Below, in pieces: positions 54,691 to 64,000 of a DNA stretch of 64,000 bases. The stretch's first letter is position 1; every line of letters begins with the position of its first letter. Position numbers and translations under genes: made by a program. The notes beneath the pieces were generated by a model that saw only the letters and a program-made list of their open reading frames with translations, was not told where the DNA came from and made no database searches. Origin of the DNA: Liolophura sinensis (lineage: Eukaryota; Mollusca; Polyplacophora; Chitonida; Chitonidae); contig NC_088298.1 in the NCBI RefSeq assembly GCF_032854445.1, positions 14,931,504 through 14,995,503 of the forward strand. Reading direction: 5' to 3'.

Positions 54691-56600
54691 TAATTATGTA
54701 AATATAAACATACGGATGAATATCCATCGTAAACAAGGGAGGTAAGCTCTCTTATAGAGGCCCTCTTTGTATTCGTGCGTGGAGACAATAATAACAGCGG
54801 TCAACTGACTCCACTGTTGTCTCTATAGCGATATACGAAATAGCCATACATATCTCAGACCTATAAAACAAAAAAGATTGAAATCACTTTCATCATTTGC
54901 GATTTGGTGAATCGATTGCCCGGAACATACAACTGGACGAATTAAACTAGGAAAAACTCTGTTCAATACAATTTGTAAAACATTCGGCTTCAACTCGGTA
55001 TGTTAGTTCTCGCGCTACGATTTTGTGGAAATCTGCAAGACAAATCGCAAGACATTTCGTTTGAAGCACAAATGCAGTCGTCCTACCTTGGCAGTGTGTT
55101 CCGCCTACGCCAGGTCCCTCTAGCGGCTGAGAACAATAGCTCTTCATGTAACGATGTCAAATAAGTAAATCCCAGCCTTCGCCGGGTAACATTGCTGCGG
55201 TGAGTCTAGTCGCAGCTGGGGACAAGGGTTCCGCCTCAAGCCGACTACTGCCACAGAGGCCTTCGGCTTCGACCACAGGACGCTTTAATGCTTGATGCCG
55301 GTCTATCAGTGCTATAGTGAAAGATCGCTAAGAAAAACTGGCTGTTTCCCATTCCTGGTTTTCAGCGCCACTTCTACCTCCAGTGAGCCAGAACAGAGCG
55401 GCAGCCTTTTGCCTGTAGCACTGACCTAGAGTCTTGTCTATATTTATAAACCTTCAGGGACTGTTTTGCACTGGAGATATACCACTTCTATAGTTTCGAC
55501 CTGACAAGCCACTCCGCGCTTTCACGAAAACAAAGTACGAGTGAGCGATAACTGTTGCACGTGCCTGTTACCTCACTAACTATAAACAGGCATGTGCAGG
55601 GCCAGCAGGCTGGCAATTCAACAAAAATTTACTTGCTCGTGAAAGCTACACTTGTAAGCTCGTCTAATCGTGTGTTTTTTTTTTCGTGACAACTGATTCC
55701 CTGAATGCTTGCTTGATTGAATGAACTGACTGATGCCTAGTTGAAATACTGCATTGTGTGATCGGGTGACTGACTGATTTACTCATTCATTCGTTCATTC
55801 ATTCGCTTATGTATTAACTGCCTGGCTGCCTGAATGACATTTAGATATTTAATGTGTATTTGTATACCGTGATATGTGCATTTAACCACCAAGCTATGTT
55901 TATTCTGCAAATAGCATTTGGGCAAAATATTACTGTTATGTGCTTATACAAATAACATACCCTCGCCTGGCTAAAATAACTGTAAACGCTGTGTTTGGTG
56001 TGGCTTTTTTTTGTATAGATATCTTACGTTTTTTTAAAAAAGCCAAGGTTGTGTTAAGGGGAGCGGGTGTGTCTGATAACCCTGGATAGATGTTGTCCTT
56101 TGAGAATGTTACGGTTAAGCTTCTTCAGCTGTTAAAATATATTAACCCAATATTTCATTCAAGCAACCTTAGGCTCGAAAGCGTAATCAAACTTGTCGCA
56201 CTTTTCAAAGTAGACTGTTTTTTACCCTGTGTTTTTCACACAGTGCATCTCCAACTTGGTGCCCGGTGAATATAAAAACTGCTTGATTTATTGACTGATT
56301 GATTTGATTCGATTTGATTTGATTGATGTTTATCAGCACATTGAAAAATTCTTCACTTGGGTCTTTTGCATAATGGTCAGCTTTTTAGGTGAAGAAAATC
56401 AGAGTGCCCAGAATAAACCAGCTCCCATTTCTGAGCATCTAACATAGATCCTGATGCATATGCATTCTTGTAATGTTAATTTTATGGCTATCTGATTGGG
56501 ACAGAGGCCATCAAGCGTCAATACATCAAGAGTGAGGTTGAATAATAATATGGTGTTCTATTTTAGAGTTGTGTCTCAATCATCTTAAGTGTAAACGCCA
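54691..56600. other. No gene recognised
   Basis: A more GC-rich patch at about 55070-55430 has no long frame. A minus frame at 54947-55147 follows a possible acceptor (TGTCTTGCAG on the minus strand) but is only 66 codons. A short TTCA/CTGA tract lies at 55690-55830 and a GATTTGATT tract at 56285-56330. Confidence 0.35.
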
Positions 56601-56930
56601 ATGTTTGGCGGGTTGTACAAGCATCAGTTAATGTTTGGCGGGTTGTATAAGCATCAGTTAATGTTTGGCGGGTTGTATAAGCATCAGTTAATGTTTGGCG
56701 GGTTGTATAAGCATCAGTTAATGTTTGGCGGGTTGTATAAGCATCAGTTAATGTTTGGCGGGTTGTATAAGCATCAGTTAATGTTTGGCGGGTTGTATAA
56801 ACATCAGTTAATGTTTGGCGGGTTGTATAAGCATCAGTTAATGTTTGGCGGGTTGTATAAGCATCAGTTAATGTTTGGCGGGTTGTATAAGCATCAGTTA
56901 ATGTTTGGCGGGTTGTATAAGCATCAGTTA
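56601..56930 (+). repeat. 30-bp minisatellite, 11 nearly identical copies
   Basis: Unit ATGTTTGGCGGGTTGTATAA plus GCATCAGTTA. Only two single-base variants occur over 330 bp (TACAAGC in unit 1, AACATC in unit 7). Two decayed units follow to about 56990. A frame of MFGGLYKHQL repeats is open because 30 is divisible by three. Each unit supplies an ATG, but nothing suggests translation. Confidence 0.97.
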
Positions 56931-56990
56931 ATGTTTTGAGGGACGTATATATGAATCAGTTAATATTTGGTGGGCTCTATAAGAAGCAAT

Positions 56991-57885
56991 GGTTTGTCGT
57001 ATGTAAAACGCATTAAATCGTTATATGAGGACATGGAGCAATTCAGCTGACCTTGGTAATACCCTTTCTTGGTCAATTAAATTTAGTTAGGTTCAGTCCA
57101 ATTTTACTTGTTTATTCTCAAGCATGTCTCAGAGTTTCCGGGAAAGTATGTCGGGAAGAATAATTATTAGATAAAGAAGAAAATTTAGTTGACGGGGCTT
57201 AAGGGCTGTGTGCTTTATTAATAAAAGCCTAATGTATCATTTTCACCAAGTTGTCACACTTTTCATAAAGATACACATTTCCGTTTTAGCATCACCATTG
57301 TTGTGCAACAAACTTGTAATGTTTCAGTTTTGACCAACATTCGCCATTCACTGGCTCAAAGAAATATCCAGCAATTACTATAATTTCAGCCTAGCTGGCA
57401 TTACGCCAAACTTTACTATCAGTGGGTGAAAGCCAGATACTTCCTAAGTAGCGTAAAGCTCTAATCAACCGTGCCCACACGGACCAAGACGGATTACTCC
57501 CGCTTGGACAAAACCCGTGATTTTCGACTTCTGATTTCTTGGCAGATCTCTCCATCAGTCTGGAATACTCCTAACGGCGATGCCCTATAGAGAGGCACGA
57601 TTTAATACCAACCTCGTGTAAGCATTCTCCGTTCAGTCCTTCCTCTTGACTATCCACCTTAAGCCGGGCATGCGTTCGATCGCGTGGGACCCTTGTACTT
57701 GGGTTAAAACAATGGAGCTTGAGTCGCTCGGCAAAATATTTACCTTGGGCACTTAGCCGAGGGGTACTTGGTAAAACCCAACCGCAAACATCGGGGGTTG
57801 TTTGGCAGACAATACAATGCCTGGATTTTGAGTTATTTTGATATTTTCCACAGCAGGGAAGTCATGCAATATACATGTATATTGG
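56991..57885. other. No feature recognised
   Basis: No convincing frame or repeat. Confidence 0.3.
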
Positions 57886-57889
57886 CCTG

Positions 57890-57955
57890 CCGTCGTATAA
57901 GAGAGATATTCTTGAGTACGACGTAAACATCAATCAAATAAATAAATACATGTAT
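57890..57955 (+). repeat. SINE 3'-end fragment
   Basis: TGGCCTGCCGTCGTATAAGA, GATATTCTTGAGTACGACGT, AAACATCAATCAAATAAATA. Confidence 0.9.
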
Positions 57956-58424
57956 ATTGTATTTATAGTGGAATGGTGAAATACAGTTTTGCAATAATGT
58001 TTCGGCCTATATAATATTGATACATGTTACAGTGCCAACTCTATTGTAATATAAGCCTTAATAGGTAACTAATTCATGATTTATGATTATATAAGCATTA
58101 ACACAAGCAAATCAGAATAAATAAATATATGCACTACAGAATACACCAAATGAGCTTTACATTCACCACGCTGTGGCTGTAAATAGTTACGGGCAAATTG
58201 TTATCCAGAATTGGCGTACAGATGTCAACTACTTATGCTATTTCCATTATGCTGGTGAACAAACAAACAAACCCTGACTGCAGTAAAATGTCAAGTGGGC
58301 GTATTTCACTTATTACGCCTATACGTGTGACCAGGTGTCAAGTATATGACATGGTCGTTGCTGATTTTGTTTGGGTCTGGCCGTTTGTAGGTTGGCGGTA
58401 AAGTTTTTTGATTTTTTAGTTTAT

Positions 58425-58478
58425 TTATTATATTTTTTATTTATTTATTTATTTATTTATTTTTTTGACGTGAAATGT
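58425..58478 (+). repeat. (TTTA)n tract
   Basis: TTATTTATTTATTT run ending in poly-T, possibly the reverse tail of a lost SINE. Confidence 0.8.
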
Positions 58479-58571
58479 ACCATTTTTGGTTAATGTATTG
58501 GCACTAAATCCACGTTCAAGTTCATAGTGTATTTTTATATTTTCCCTGAGGCAATGTTCTGTAGAGGAAAA

Positions 58572-58772
58572 ATGTCAACGACTTTGTTAGAATCAACACT
58601 GTCGAACGAAGGACTAAAAAAATCGACAATTCTTTCGATTAAACCAGATATACATGTGTGCCTACATGCCCCTGTAGAAATTCTAGAGTCCACGAGAATT
58701 CCATCCCGGAAAGATTCTGATGGGAAAGTCACCGTCCATGCGTGGAGAAACTCTGTTCTCGTAAACACCTAG
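58572..58772 (+). CDS. Weak candidate short ORF, unknown
   Basis: The ATG at 58572 has a favourable AAAAATGT context and opens a 66-residue frame (MSTTLLESTLSNEGLKKSTI..) with balanced composition, including IHVCLHAPVEILES and SRKDSDGKVTVHAW. The opposite strand is open over the same bases. No family or splice support. It could be chance. Confidence 0.15.
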   Translation: MSTTLLESTLSNEGLKKSTILSIKPDIHVCLHAPVEILESTRIPSRKDSDGKVTVHAWRNSVLVNT

Positions 58773-58908
58773 GGGTAATTTATTGGAAATGTAAAATAAC
58801 GAACACATAGTTTGGCTCCAAAATTACGGAAGGCTGATCTACCATCTGACGCGTTTCCTGCTTCCTGGGGTTTGTTTTCAATAGGTGGCGTTTCAGTACA
58901 AGGGGATA

Positions 58909-58910
<2 letters not shown>

Positions 58911-59003
<93 letters not shown>
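58911..59003. repeat. (AT)46 microsatellite
   Basis: Pure AT repeat. Frames passing through it in either direction (YIYIYI) join unrelated flanks and are artefacts. Confidence 0.98.
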
Positions 59004-59006
<3 letters not shown>

Positions 59007-59617
59007 AATTTGGTCATATCGCATGATTTTGAAATAGAACAAATTCATATAAAGGTAATAAGTAGTAAAATATTTTTAATCCCTTCACGTACTAAAGAGC
59101 ACGGTCGCTTTCGTCCCTCGTACTCAGAGCGTTCTCAGGATAGAAAAATTTCTCAAAACAACCTTGCATATGGTGAACCGACTGTGAGAAAATCATATTA
59201 CCCAGATGTTGCCATCTCTGCAGGGCGGGTCTAACTTTAGACCTTAAATAAGTTTAAGAGTCCGTTGAAGGGAAATATAACTCTGACCTAGGCGCCTGTT
59301 AGTGTGGGGCAATGACTTTTTAATTGCTAAAAAGAAAGCTCGGTTGTGAAGATCGATTAGGAGATAAAAATAAGAACTGCGGTTTTGCCGGTATGCACAG
59401 ACGTGAAAAAAAAACACGTTGGATTAGGTTTTCGCATTCTCAGAATCCTACAAAAAAACTGCGTGATCAAATGGTGTGACATTTATCTCACCTGTACCTT
59501 ATCGCACGTGAGGTGTCAACACATTAGTATTCACTAATTACTATTAGCAGCTACTACAATGGTATTTTTCACACCTTGCGTGTTACTGTACAGTGATATC
59601 TTTACTCATATCTTAAT
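59004..59617. other. No feature recognised
   Basis: No supported frame or repeat. Confidence 0.3.
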
Positions 59618-59760
59618 TTCTACTATACAACGGTGTTCTGACTGAGGTAAATTGACAAGAGGCCGTTTTTCATGGCCGTGTGACCATTTGCGAGCTTCGC
59701 TGACCTGGTTTTTCTCTCAATGCTGTACGTCTCTAATTATATTCTATGGTGACTAATCCT
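59618..59760 (-). repeat. Family R fragment
   Basis: On the plus strand: CTGACTGAGGTAAATTGACA, AGAGGCCG, GTGTGACCATTTGCGAGC and ATGCTGTACGTCTC. Confidence 0.8.
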
Positions 59761-60566
59761 AAACAGTGTTACTTCAGTATAAAATTAAATATATAATAAC
59801 CTATATCAATGATACTTCCAAGCCATCGTTATACCTGTACACTCCATGAGAAAGCACTCTTCAGACGGGCGTGTATTTCGTGAAGGTATGCGTTCCTAAC
59901 TTTTTACCCCGTAAAACGATCAGAGGCTCGGTCGTATAAACCAAATGGTCTCCTGATTTCTTTCAGCGGATCGAAAAACATAACACAGTCCATTTAATGG
60001 CATCTGTTTCATATCCCCCAGGTCACTAGCACTATACCACGGTACATTTTGAGAGCATTTGTTTTACTCCAGCAGCAAATTCCATAATGGACGGACTAGG
60101 CAAAGTTGACCCCGAATGACCTTCGACTCAGTGCACGGGCAAGAACTACTCCACCTTTTAAGCAAATGGTCAACACATGTTACTACCAGCCCAGTGTTAC
60201 TTGCCTTTTTGTTTTCGTGTAGTTGGTTAACTGTATGATGATTTTCTTCACGAAATGTGGGAAAAAGTCAAAAAATTCGAAGGACATGCACCTCGCTGAG
60301 ATCATCCAATACAAATGTTTCGCTTTTTCTGATCTAGATTTTCACAGATGTTAACTGGGTCACGTGACACGACAAGATGTTTCTCGCTGGACAATTCACT
60401 TAGGACCGCTCATGGCGGAAGGCGCCATAGAAACTGGTGGGAAAAATTTTCTCCTGATTCTTCGCCCCAGGGACCATCGTCTGTTACACCCTGTTCAAAA
60501 TAAACCCTTCGTTCTACATTTGTTCTTTGAAGATGTACGAAAGAATTTCAGCTTTTTAGCTGCCTA
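59761..60566. other. No feature recognised
   Basis: No supported frame or repeat. Confidence 0.3.
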
Positions 60567-61079
60567 TTGAAGCATATCCGTTGCACAGATGTACCCTCAA
60601 GAAACCCCAATGGAACAACAATGAACGAATTCGACGCGGACATATTGCACTGGGTTTATTTATTTACATATTTATTTTCAAGCGCGCTAAACAGCATTAT
60701 GACCACAGACTTTTTGAACATGTTACAACATTCAAACAGCTCTGGAAATGATCTCGCGTTTTTTAATGAAAGTAAGGCCGATATCTACATCAGTATTCCA
60801 CCTGAAAATTATTCACACACTAGGGGTTTGAAATTTGACTTGAAGATCGTGATTAGAATCTCGGCTGTCTTTCCTCTGTCTCTGAAAACTGACGACTGCC
60901 CCTCTCTTACACATGCTACCAGTTTTACTAACTATTTGTATAATTATTCCTTACACCTTCCTCTGGGAAGTGGTAGTTTGGGTTGTTTTGGAAATGAGTA
61001 TTGTGGTTATCGACCTGGGACGCTCCTCTATGGTCCATGGGTAGTATACGAATGTCAGACTTTGACATTTACATTGTAA
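60567..61079 (+). CDS. Longest non-repetitive ORF (170 codons), doubtful
   Basis: The longest frame not caused by tandem repeats. It is Asn/Ser/Leu-rich, with one hydrophobic stretch near residues 29-45 (WVYLFTYLFSSALNSIM) and several NxS/T sites. Its last ~50 codons (from about 60930) lie inside a copy of dispersed repeat family T, which argues against a conserved protein end. For an AT-rich 64-kb window, one chance frame of this length is not surprising. Confidence 0.15.
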   Translation: MKHIRCTDVPSRNPNGTTMNEFDADILHWVYLFTYLFSSALNSIMTTDFLNMLQHSNSSGNDLAFFNESKADIYISIPPENYSHTRGLKFDLKIVIRISAVFPLSLKTDDCPSLTHATSFTNYLYNYSLHLPLGSGSLGCFGNEYCGYRPGTLLYGPWVVYECQTLTFTL

Positions 61080-61090
61080 GGACCCGAATC
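60930..61090 (+). repeat. Dispersed repeat family T
   Basis: GGGTTGTTTTGGAAATGAGT, GTGGTTATCGACCTGGGACG, CTCTATGGTCCATGGG and AGTATACGAATGTCAGACTT correspond in order to the copies at 35080-35200 and 54525-54690. Confidence 0.65.
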
Positions 61091-61465
61091 CGATTCCACA
61101 CATGCAGGGACTTTTGATTTCTGTGACGTTTTGGGACCCTTGTGGCTAAAGTTTTCAGTACTGATACGTGTTATGCTGACTTAAGCCACAAATATCACAG
61201 TTTAAACTTCTTGGAAAGTAATCATGCGTATCAATGCAGTTTAATATTGTGACTGAAGTAAAACATGTTTCAGATAAAAGAACGTTCGCGCGATTATTTT
61301 CGCGTCGGTTTACAAAATGTTACAAAAAGGACAAATTCGGCATGAACTGGAATAGATCTCTTGATCACGTTGATTATTTTCGAATATCCGTATTCGTTGC
61401 CTTATTGCTAGCTTCGTAGTAAAAAGGTTACAACACTGACCATTGCGTCTTCTGTACATAAGCTA
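61091..61465. other. No feature recognised
   Basis: No supported frame or repeat. Confidence 0.3.
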
Positions 61466-61870
61466 ATGAGTAAGAATGAAGAGTCGTCGTTACACACTAT
61501 ATCAGTATGCGAAATATCCAGATCACAGCTCCCACCGTCAACACGTAAAACAACATCCAAAGTCAAAATCCCAAAGGCAAGTTTCATTAATAAAATAAGC
61601 ATCGCTTCTGTAAAAATGCATGTAAGTCAAAAGGAAGATAGCGACCAGGAAATAGAAGTAGTCAACAGATTGCATACATGCCGAAAAGATCTACGTGTGC
61701 GATATACAATTTGTCACATTCAGTACGTATATTCCGCAACACTTTATTATGTTAAAAGAGAAGAAAACGTAAATATCAGTCAGATACCATTGAAAAGAGT
61801 ATGCATTTCCTCGCAGGTGCATGCCATAAAAAATTCTAATATGTACCTAAAGTTGATAAATTATAAATAA
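61466..61870 (+). CDS. Candidate ORF of 134 codons, unknown
   Basis: The frame is Ser/Lys/Ile-rich and hydrophilic (MSKNEESSLHTISVCEISRS, then KTTSKVKIPKASFINKISIA and SQKEDSDQEIEVVNRLHTCR). It has no signal peptide or membrane segment. Its stop codon lies 18 bp inside the dispersed repeat at 61852. A shorter frame is open on the opposite strand. No family recognised; it could be chance or an exon fragment. Confidence 0.2.
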   Translation: MSKNEESSLHTISVCEISRSQLPPSTRKTTSKVKIPKASFINKISIASVKMHVSQKEDSDQEIEVVNRLHTCRKDLRVRYTICHIQYVYSATLYYVKREENVNISQIPLKRVCISSQVHAIKNSNMYLKLINYK

Positions 61871-62180
61871 AGTCAGCGCCAAAATCCGCCGTGGGTGACT
61901 CCGTTTTGCCTAAGAACTAGTCCGGAAGTCTTCTGTGTGGGAAACCGCCGAAGTGCAATTCGTACATTTACGGTAGAACTATTCTTCCCAGAAGGTAGCG
62001 AACAGTACAGCTCGTTTTTCGCTCGACGATCGGCAAAGCGGAAGGTTGGACGTAGGTTCCGAGTTTATATGAACAAGCCGGCAGTTTTAACGACTCGCAT
62101 TGGCTGAGAGGCAACACACCCTCAGCATAAATTACAGGGTGTTAAAGATGGAGCACGCGATGGACTCAGCGATTTATGCC
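61852..62180 (-). repeat. ~330-bp dispersed repeat, inverted partner of 4271-4611
   Basis: On the plus strand: ATAAATAAAGTCAGCGCC, GACTCCGTTTTGCCTAAGAA, GAAACCGCCGAAGTGCA, CAAGCCGGCAGTTTTAACGA, CATAAATTACAGGGTGTTAA, AGATGGAGCACGCGATGGAC and TCAGCGATTTATGCC. Each has its complement in order at 4.3-4.6 kb. Confidence 0.8.
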
Positions 62181-62261
62181 ATTTTATGCGATTTAGGTCC
62201 GTATATTTACCTTACACATTACACATAATACCCTGCCATCAAGTAAGAAACGGTACAAAAG

Positions 62262-62310
62262 TACCTCAGTGACACTTTTATTGCAACTGTTCATATAAAC
62301 ATAGTAATCA
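62262..62310 (+). repeat. Family R fragment
   Basis: GTACCTCAGTGACACTTTTA and TTGCAACTGTTCATATAAAC resemble the mid part of the family R core. Confidence 0.45.
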
Positions 62311-62954
62311 TGTTAAAAATGCGCCATTCTTAGAGGATTTGAAGCATATATACTGACAAAGCACATATATACTGTTTTGGATCTTCCACCTTATCAAACC
62401 AAGCAGAAGGATTTTTTCTGTTATAATTATTAATGGTGTATTCCTCCAGTCAAATCAATGCAGTGTGTGTAAAAAGAATATCAGACTTTACAGTTAAATT
62501 GCAATGCTTGTATATCACACCACTGTTTTACATGCAGATATATTATATATAATGTATCTCAGGAAAGAAAGAAATGTAGACGGGTGTGTTCAAGCGGGTT
62601 GGTTTCTCCATTACCTAGTTTCCTATCGCACATATATTCATGCATACAGAATATTTGAGTGTTTTTTTTTCTTCAAAAATGCATGTGTTGTGATTAAACA
62701 CATTAAATCGTGAACGAGACCAGGGCTCGTATTTATTAAGCAAATTAATATCAAAGATTACAACATTTAATTAGATTAAATTAACTTAAAGAGCAGCGAT
62801 GATTTAAGATTTAAGTCATAAATTGCAAGTGCTTCAAAATGTAATCTCAGAACGGAATAGATCTAAAAATTATGGTTTATTCTGCAGTAAGTATCAGTGT
62901 ACAAATTTTAGACTTCCTATAGCAAAACTTGTTATTTGTGGCTGTGTTTGAGTT
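62311..62954. other. No feature recognised
   Basis: AT-rich, no supported frame. Confidence 0.3.
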
Positions 62955-63215
62955 TACGTCTAATAAATTGTAGTTAACATCAGTGCATAATTTTTTTTAC
63001 CTAATTCTGCTTCAGCCATGGTGCTAGGGGGCGTGTAATTTGCTACTATTTAAACATTTACTTGAAGAGTTATAACAAAACCCTAACTGAGGTAAATTGA
63101 CAAGAGGCCGAATTTTATCGGTTACGTGTGACCATTTGCCAGCTATCACATTGTCGTCGCTTCTCTGGTTTACTCTCTGTGCTGTACGGTTATAATTACA
63201 TTATATCTGGTTTGC
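62955..63215 (-). repeat. Family R, short copy
   Basis: On the plus strand: GTAGTTAACATCAGTGCATA, CAGCCATGGTGCTAGGGGGC, GTGTAATTTGCTACTATTTA, AACTGAGGTAAATTGACAAG, CGGTTACGTGTGACCATTTG and CCAGCTATCACATTGTCGTC. One of the most complete short copies. Confidence 0.9.
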
Positions 63216-63321
63216 CAATGGGAATTTGTATTAATGGGCCTGAGTTGTGTACAAAAATTAGATTTTAGCGCTTAGGACAGTAGTAATGAATGTTTTCCGA
63301 GAAGTTCTCGAAATATTTATT

Positions 63322-63372
63322 GTGCAACCAGCGGAGGGTCGTGGGATTCCCCCGGGCTCTGGTTTTGTCCCA
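63322..63372 (+). repeat. SINE core fragment
   Basis: CAACCAGCGGAGGGTCGTGG and GATTCCCCCGGGCTCTGG only; both ends are lost. Confidence 0.75.
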
Positions 63373-63644
63373 CAACAGTGTTGATCTGATTTCTATTTGA
63401 TCTGATTGTGAAATGATCGACGGTAAACACCCTAGTGAAGAATGCTTCATTGATACAACGGTAATAGGTTTCAAATGTAGGAAACACCTGAGAGTGGAAT
63501 AAACAATTTAAGGTTGGCAAGTAAATGATGAACTTAACCACATCTGATCCATGTATTGTTCACTCACAGAGCAAGCCCATTTGTGTCAGGGCAAGGTTAT
63601 AGCTGTAGGACTTCATGTAGGACCATCTGAATGCTCATAAAACC

Positions 63645-63780
63645 CTATCTGATGGTCGTGGGTTTCCTCCAGGCTGTGTCCGGTTTCCTCCAACCATAAT
63701 CCTGACCGTCGTTGTATCAGTAAAATATTCTTGAATACGGCGTAAAACACCAATCAAATAAATAAATAAATAAATAAAAC
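63645..63780 (+). repeat. SINE, 5'-truncated
   Basis: CTGATGGTCGTGGGTTTCCT, GTCCGGTTTCCTCCAACCAT, AATATTCTTGAATACGGCGT, then CACCAATCAAATAAATAAAT. Confidence 0.95.
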
Positions 63781-63918
63781 CTTATCTGATCTCGACCAGT
63801 TGCATGTTCGTCCCTGCTCTGGTTTTACTCATTGTGCACTAAGACTTTTATATTGCATGCCTGCTTAAACCAGGATTCTGCTGGTGGACTAAGCACCTGC
63901 GAGGCCTGGTACCTATAC

Positions 63919-64000
63919 TTTATTTATTTATTTGATTGGTGTTTTACGCCGTACTCAAGAATATTTCACTTATACGACGGCGACCAGCATTGTGATTCCG
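63919..64000 (-). repeat. SINE, cut by the window end
   Basis: TTTATTTATTTATTTGATTG, GTGTTTTACGCCGTACTCAA, GAATATTTCACTTATACGAC and GGCGACCAGCATTGTGATTC. It faces the copy at 63645-63780 tail to tail. Confidence 0.95.

Noticed and set aside
56601-56939. 112-codon MFGGLYKHQL repeat protein
   Set aside because: Exact 30-bp tandem repeat; no coding sequence outside the array.

Overview
This is a gene-poor stretch of animal nuclear DNA, most likely from a mollusc or a related lophotrochozoan. It has no dense ORF packing, operons or prokaryotic signals. It carries many short interspersed elements (SINEs), several minisatellites, long (TA)n and (CA)n microsatellites and ancient degenerate duplications. 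The molluscan reading rests on two SINE families that I recognise from memory: a tRNA-headed type ending in CTTGAGTACGGCGTAAAAC plus (AAATA)n, and a type with a TGAG/CTCA tail. It is not a database result.

Layout. 0-5 kb: a 2.4-kb minisatellite whose period steps 54, 50, 42 bp, then one copy of a ~340-bp repeat whose inverted partner lies at about 62 kb. 5-12.5 kb: two direct copies of a ~640-bp dispersed repeat (family R), a 31-bp minisatellite, and a 250-bp-arm inverted repeat at 10-11.3 kb. 12.5-26.6 kb: an old segmental duplication in which blocks at 12.5-14.0, 16.0-17.1 and 17.6-18.6 kb recur in the same order at 21.9-23.8, 23.8-25.0 and 25.6-26.6 kb, with SINEs and family R inserted in one copy but not the other. 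26.6-32.2 kb: more dispersed blocks, a terminal-inverted-repeat element (27.5 kb) and a hAT-like non-autonomous element with an 8-bp direct repeat (31.9-32.2 kb). 32.2-39.2 kb: the best coding candidates, namely a two-exon model with a YY1-like site (32.25-32.80 kb), a signal-peptide first exon (37.29-37.59 kb) and a frameshifted minus-strand pair (38.65-39.18 kb). 39.5-47.3 kb: two more 31-bp minisatellites, three clustered SINEs, a (TA)n/(CA)n tract and a 37/43-bp CT-rich minisatellite. 47-64 kb: SINEs, repeat fragments, a nearly perfect 30-bp minisatellite and a few weak ORFs.

No complete gene is recognised and no product can be named. Most long ORFs are tandem-repeat artefacts, fall in dispersed repeats, or are near the length expected by chance. 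The main content is repeat architecture: nested insertions that can be ordered in time, SINE families sharing a 3' end, and minisatellites that changed period.
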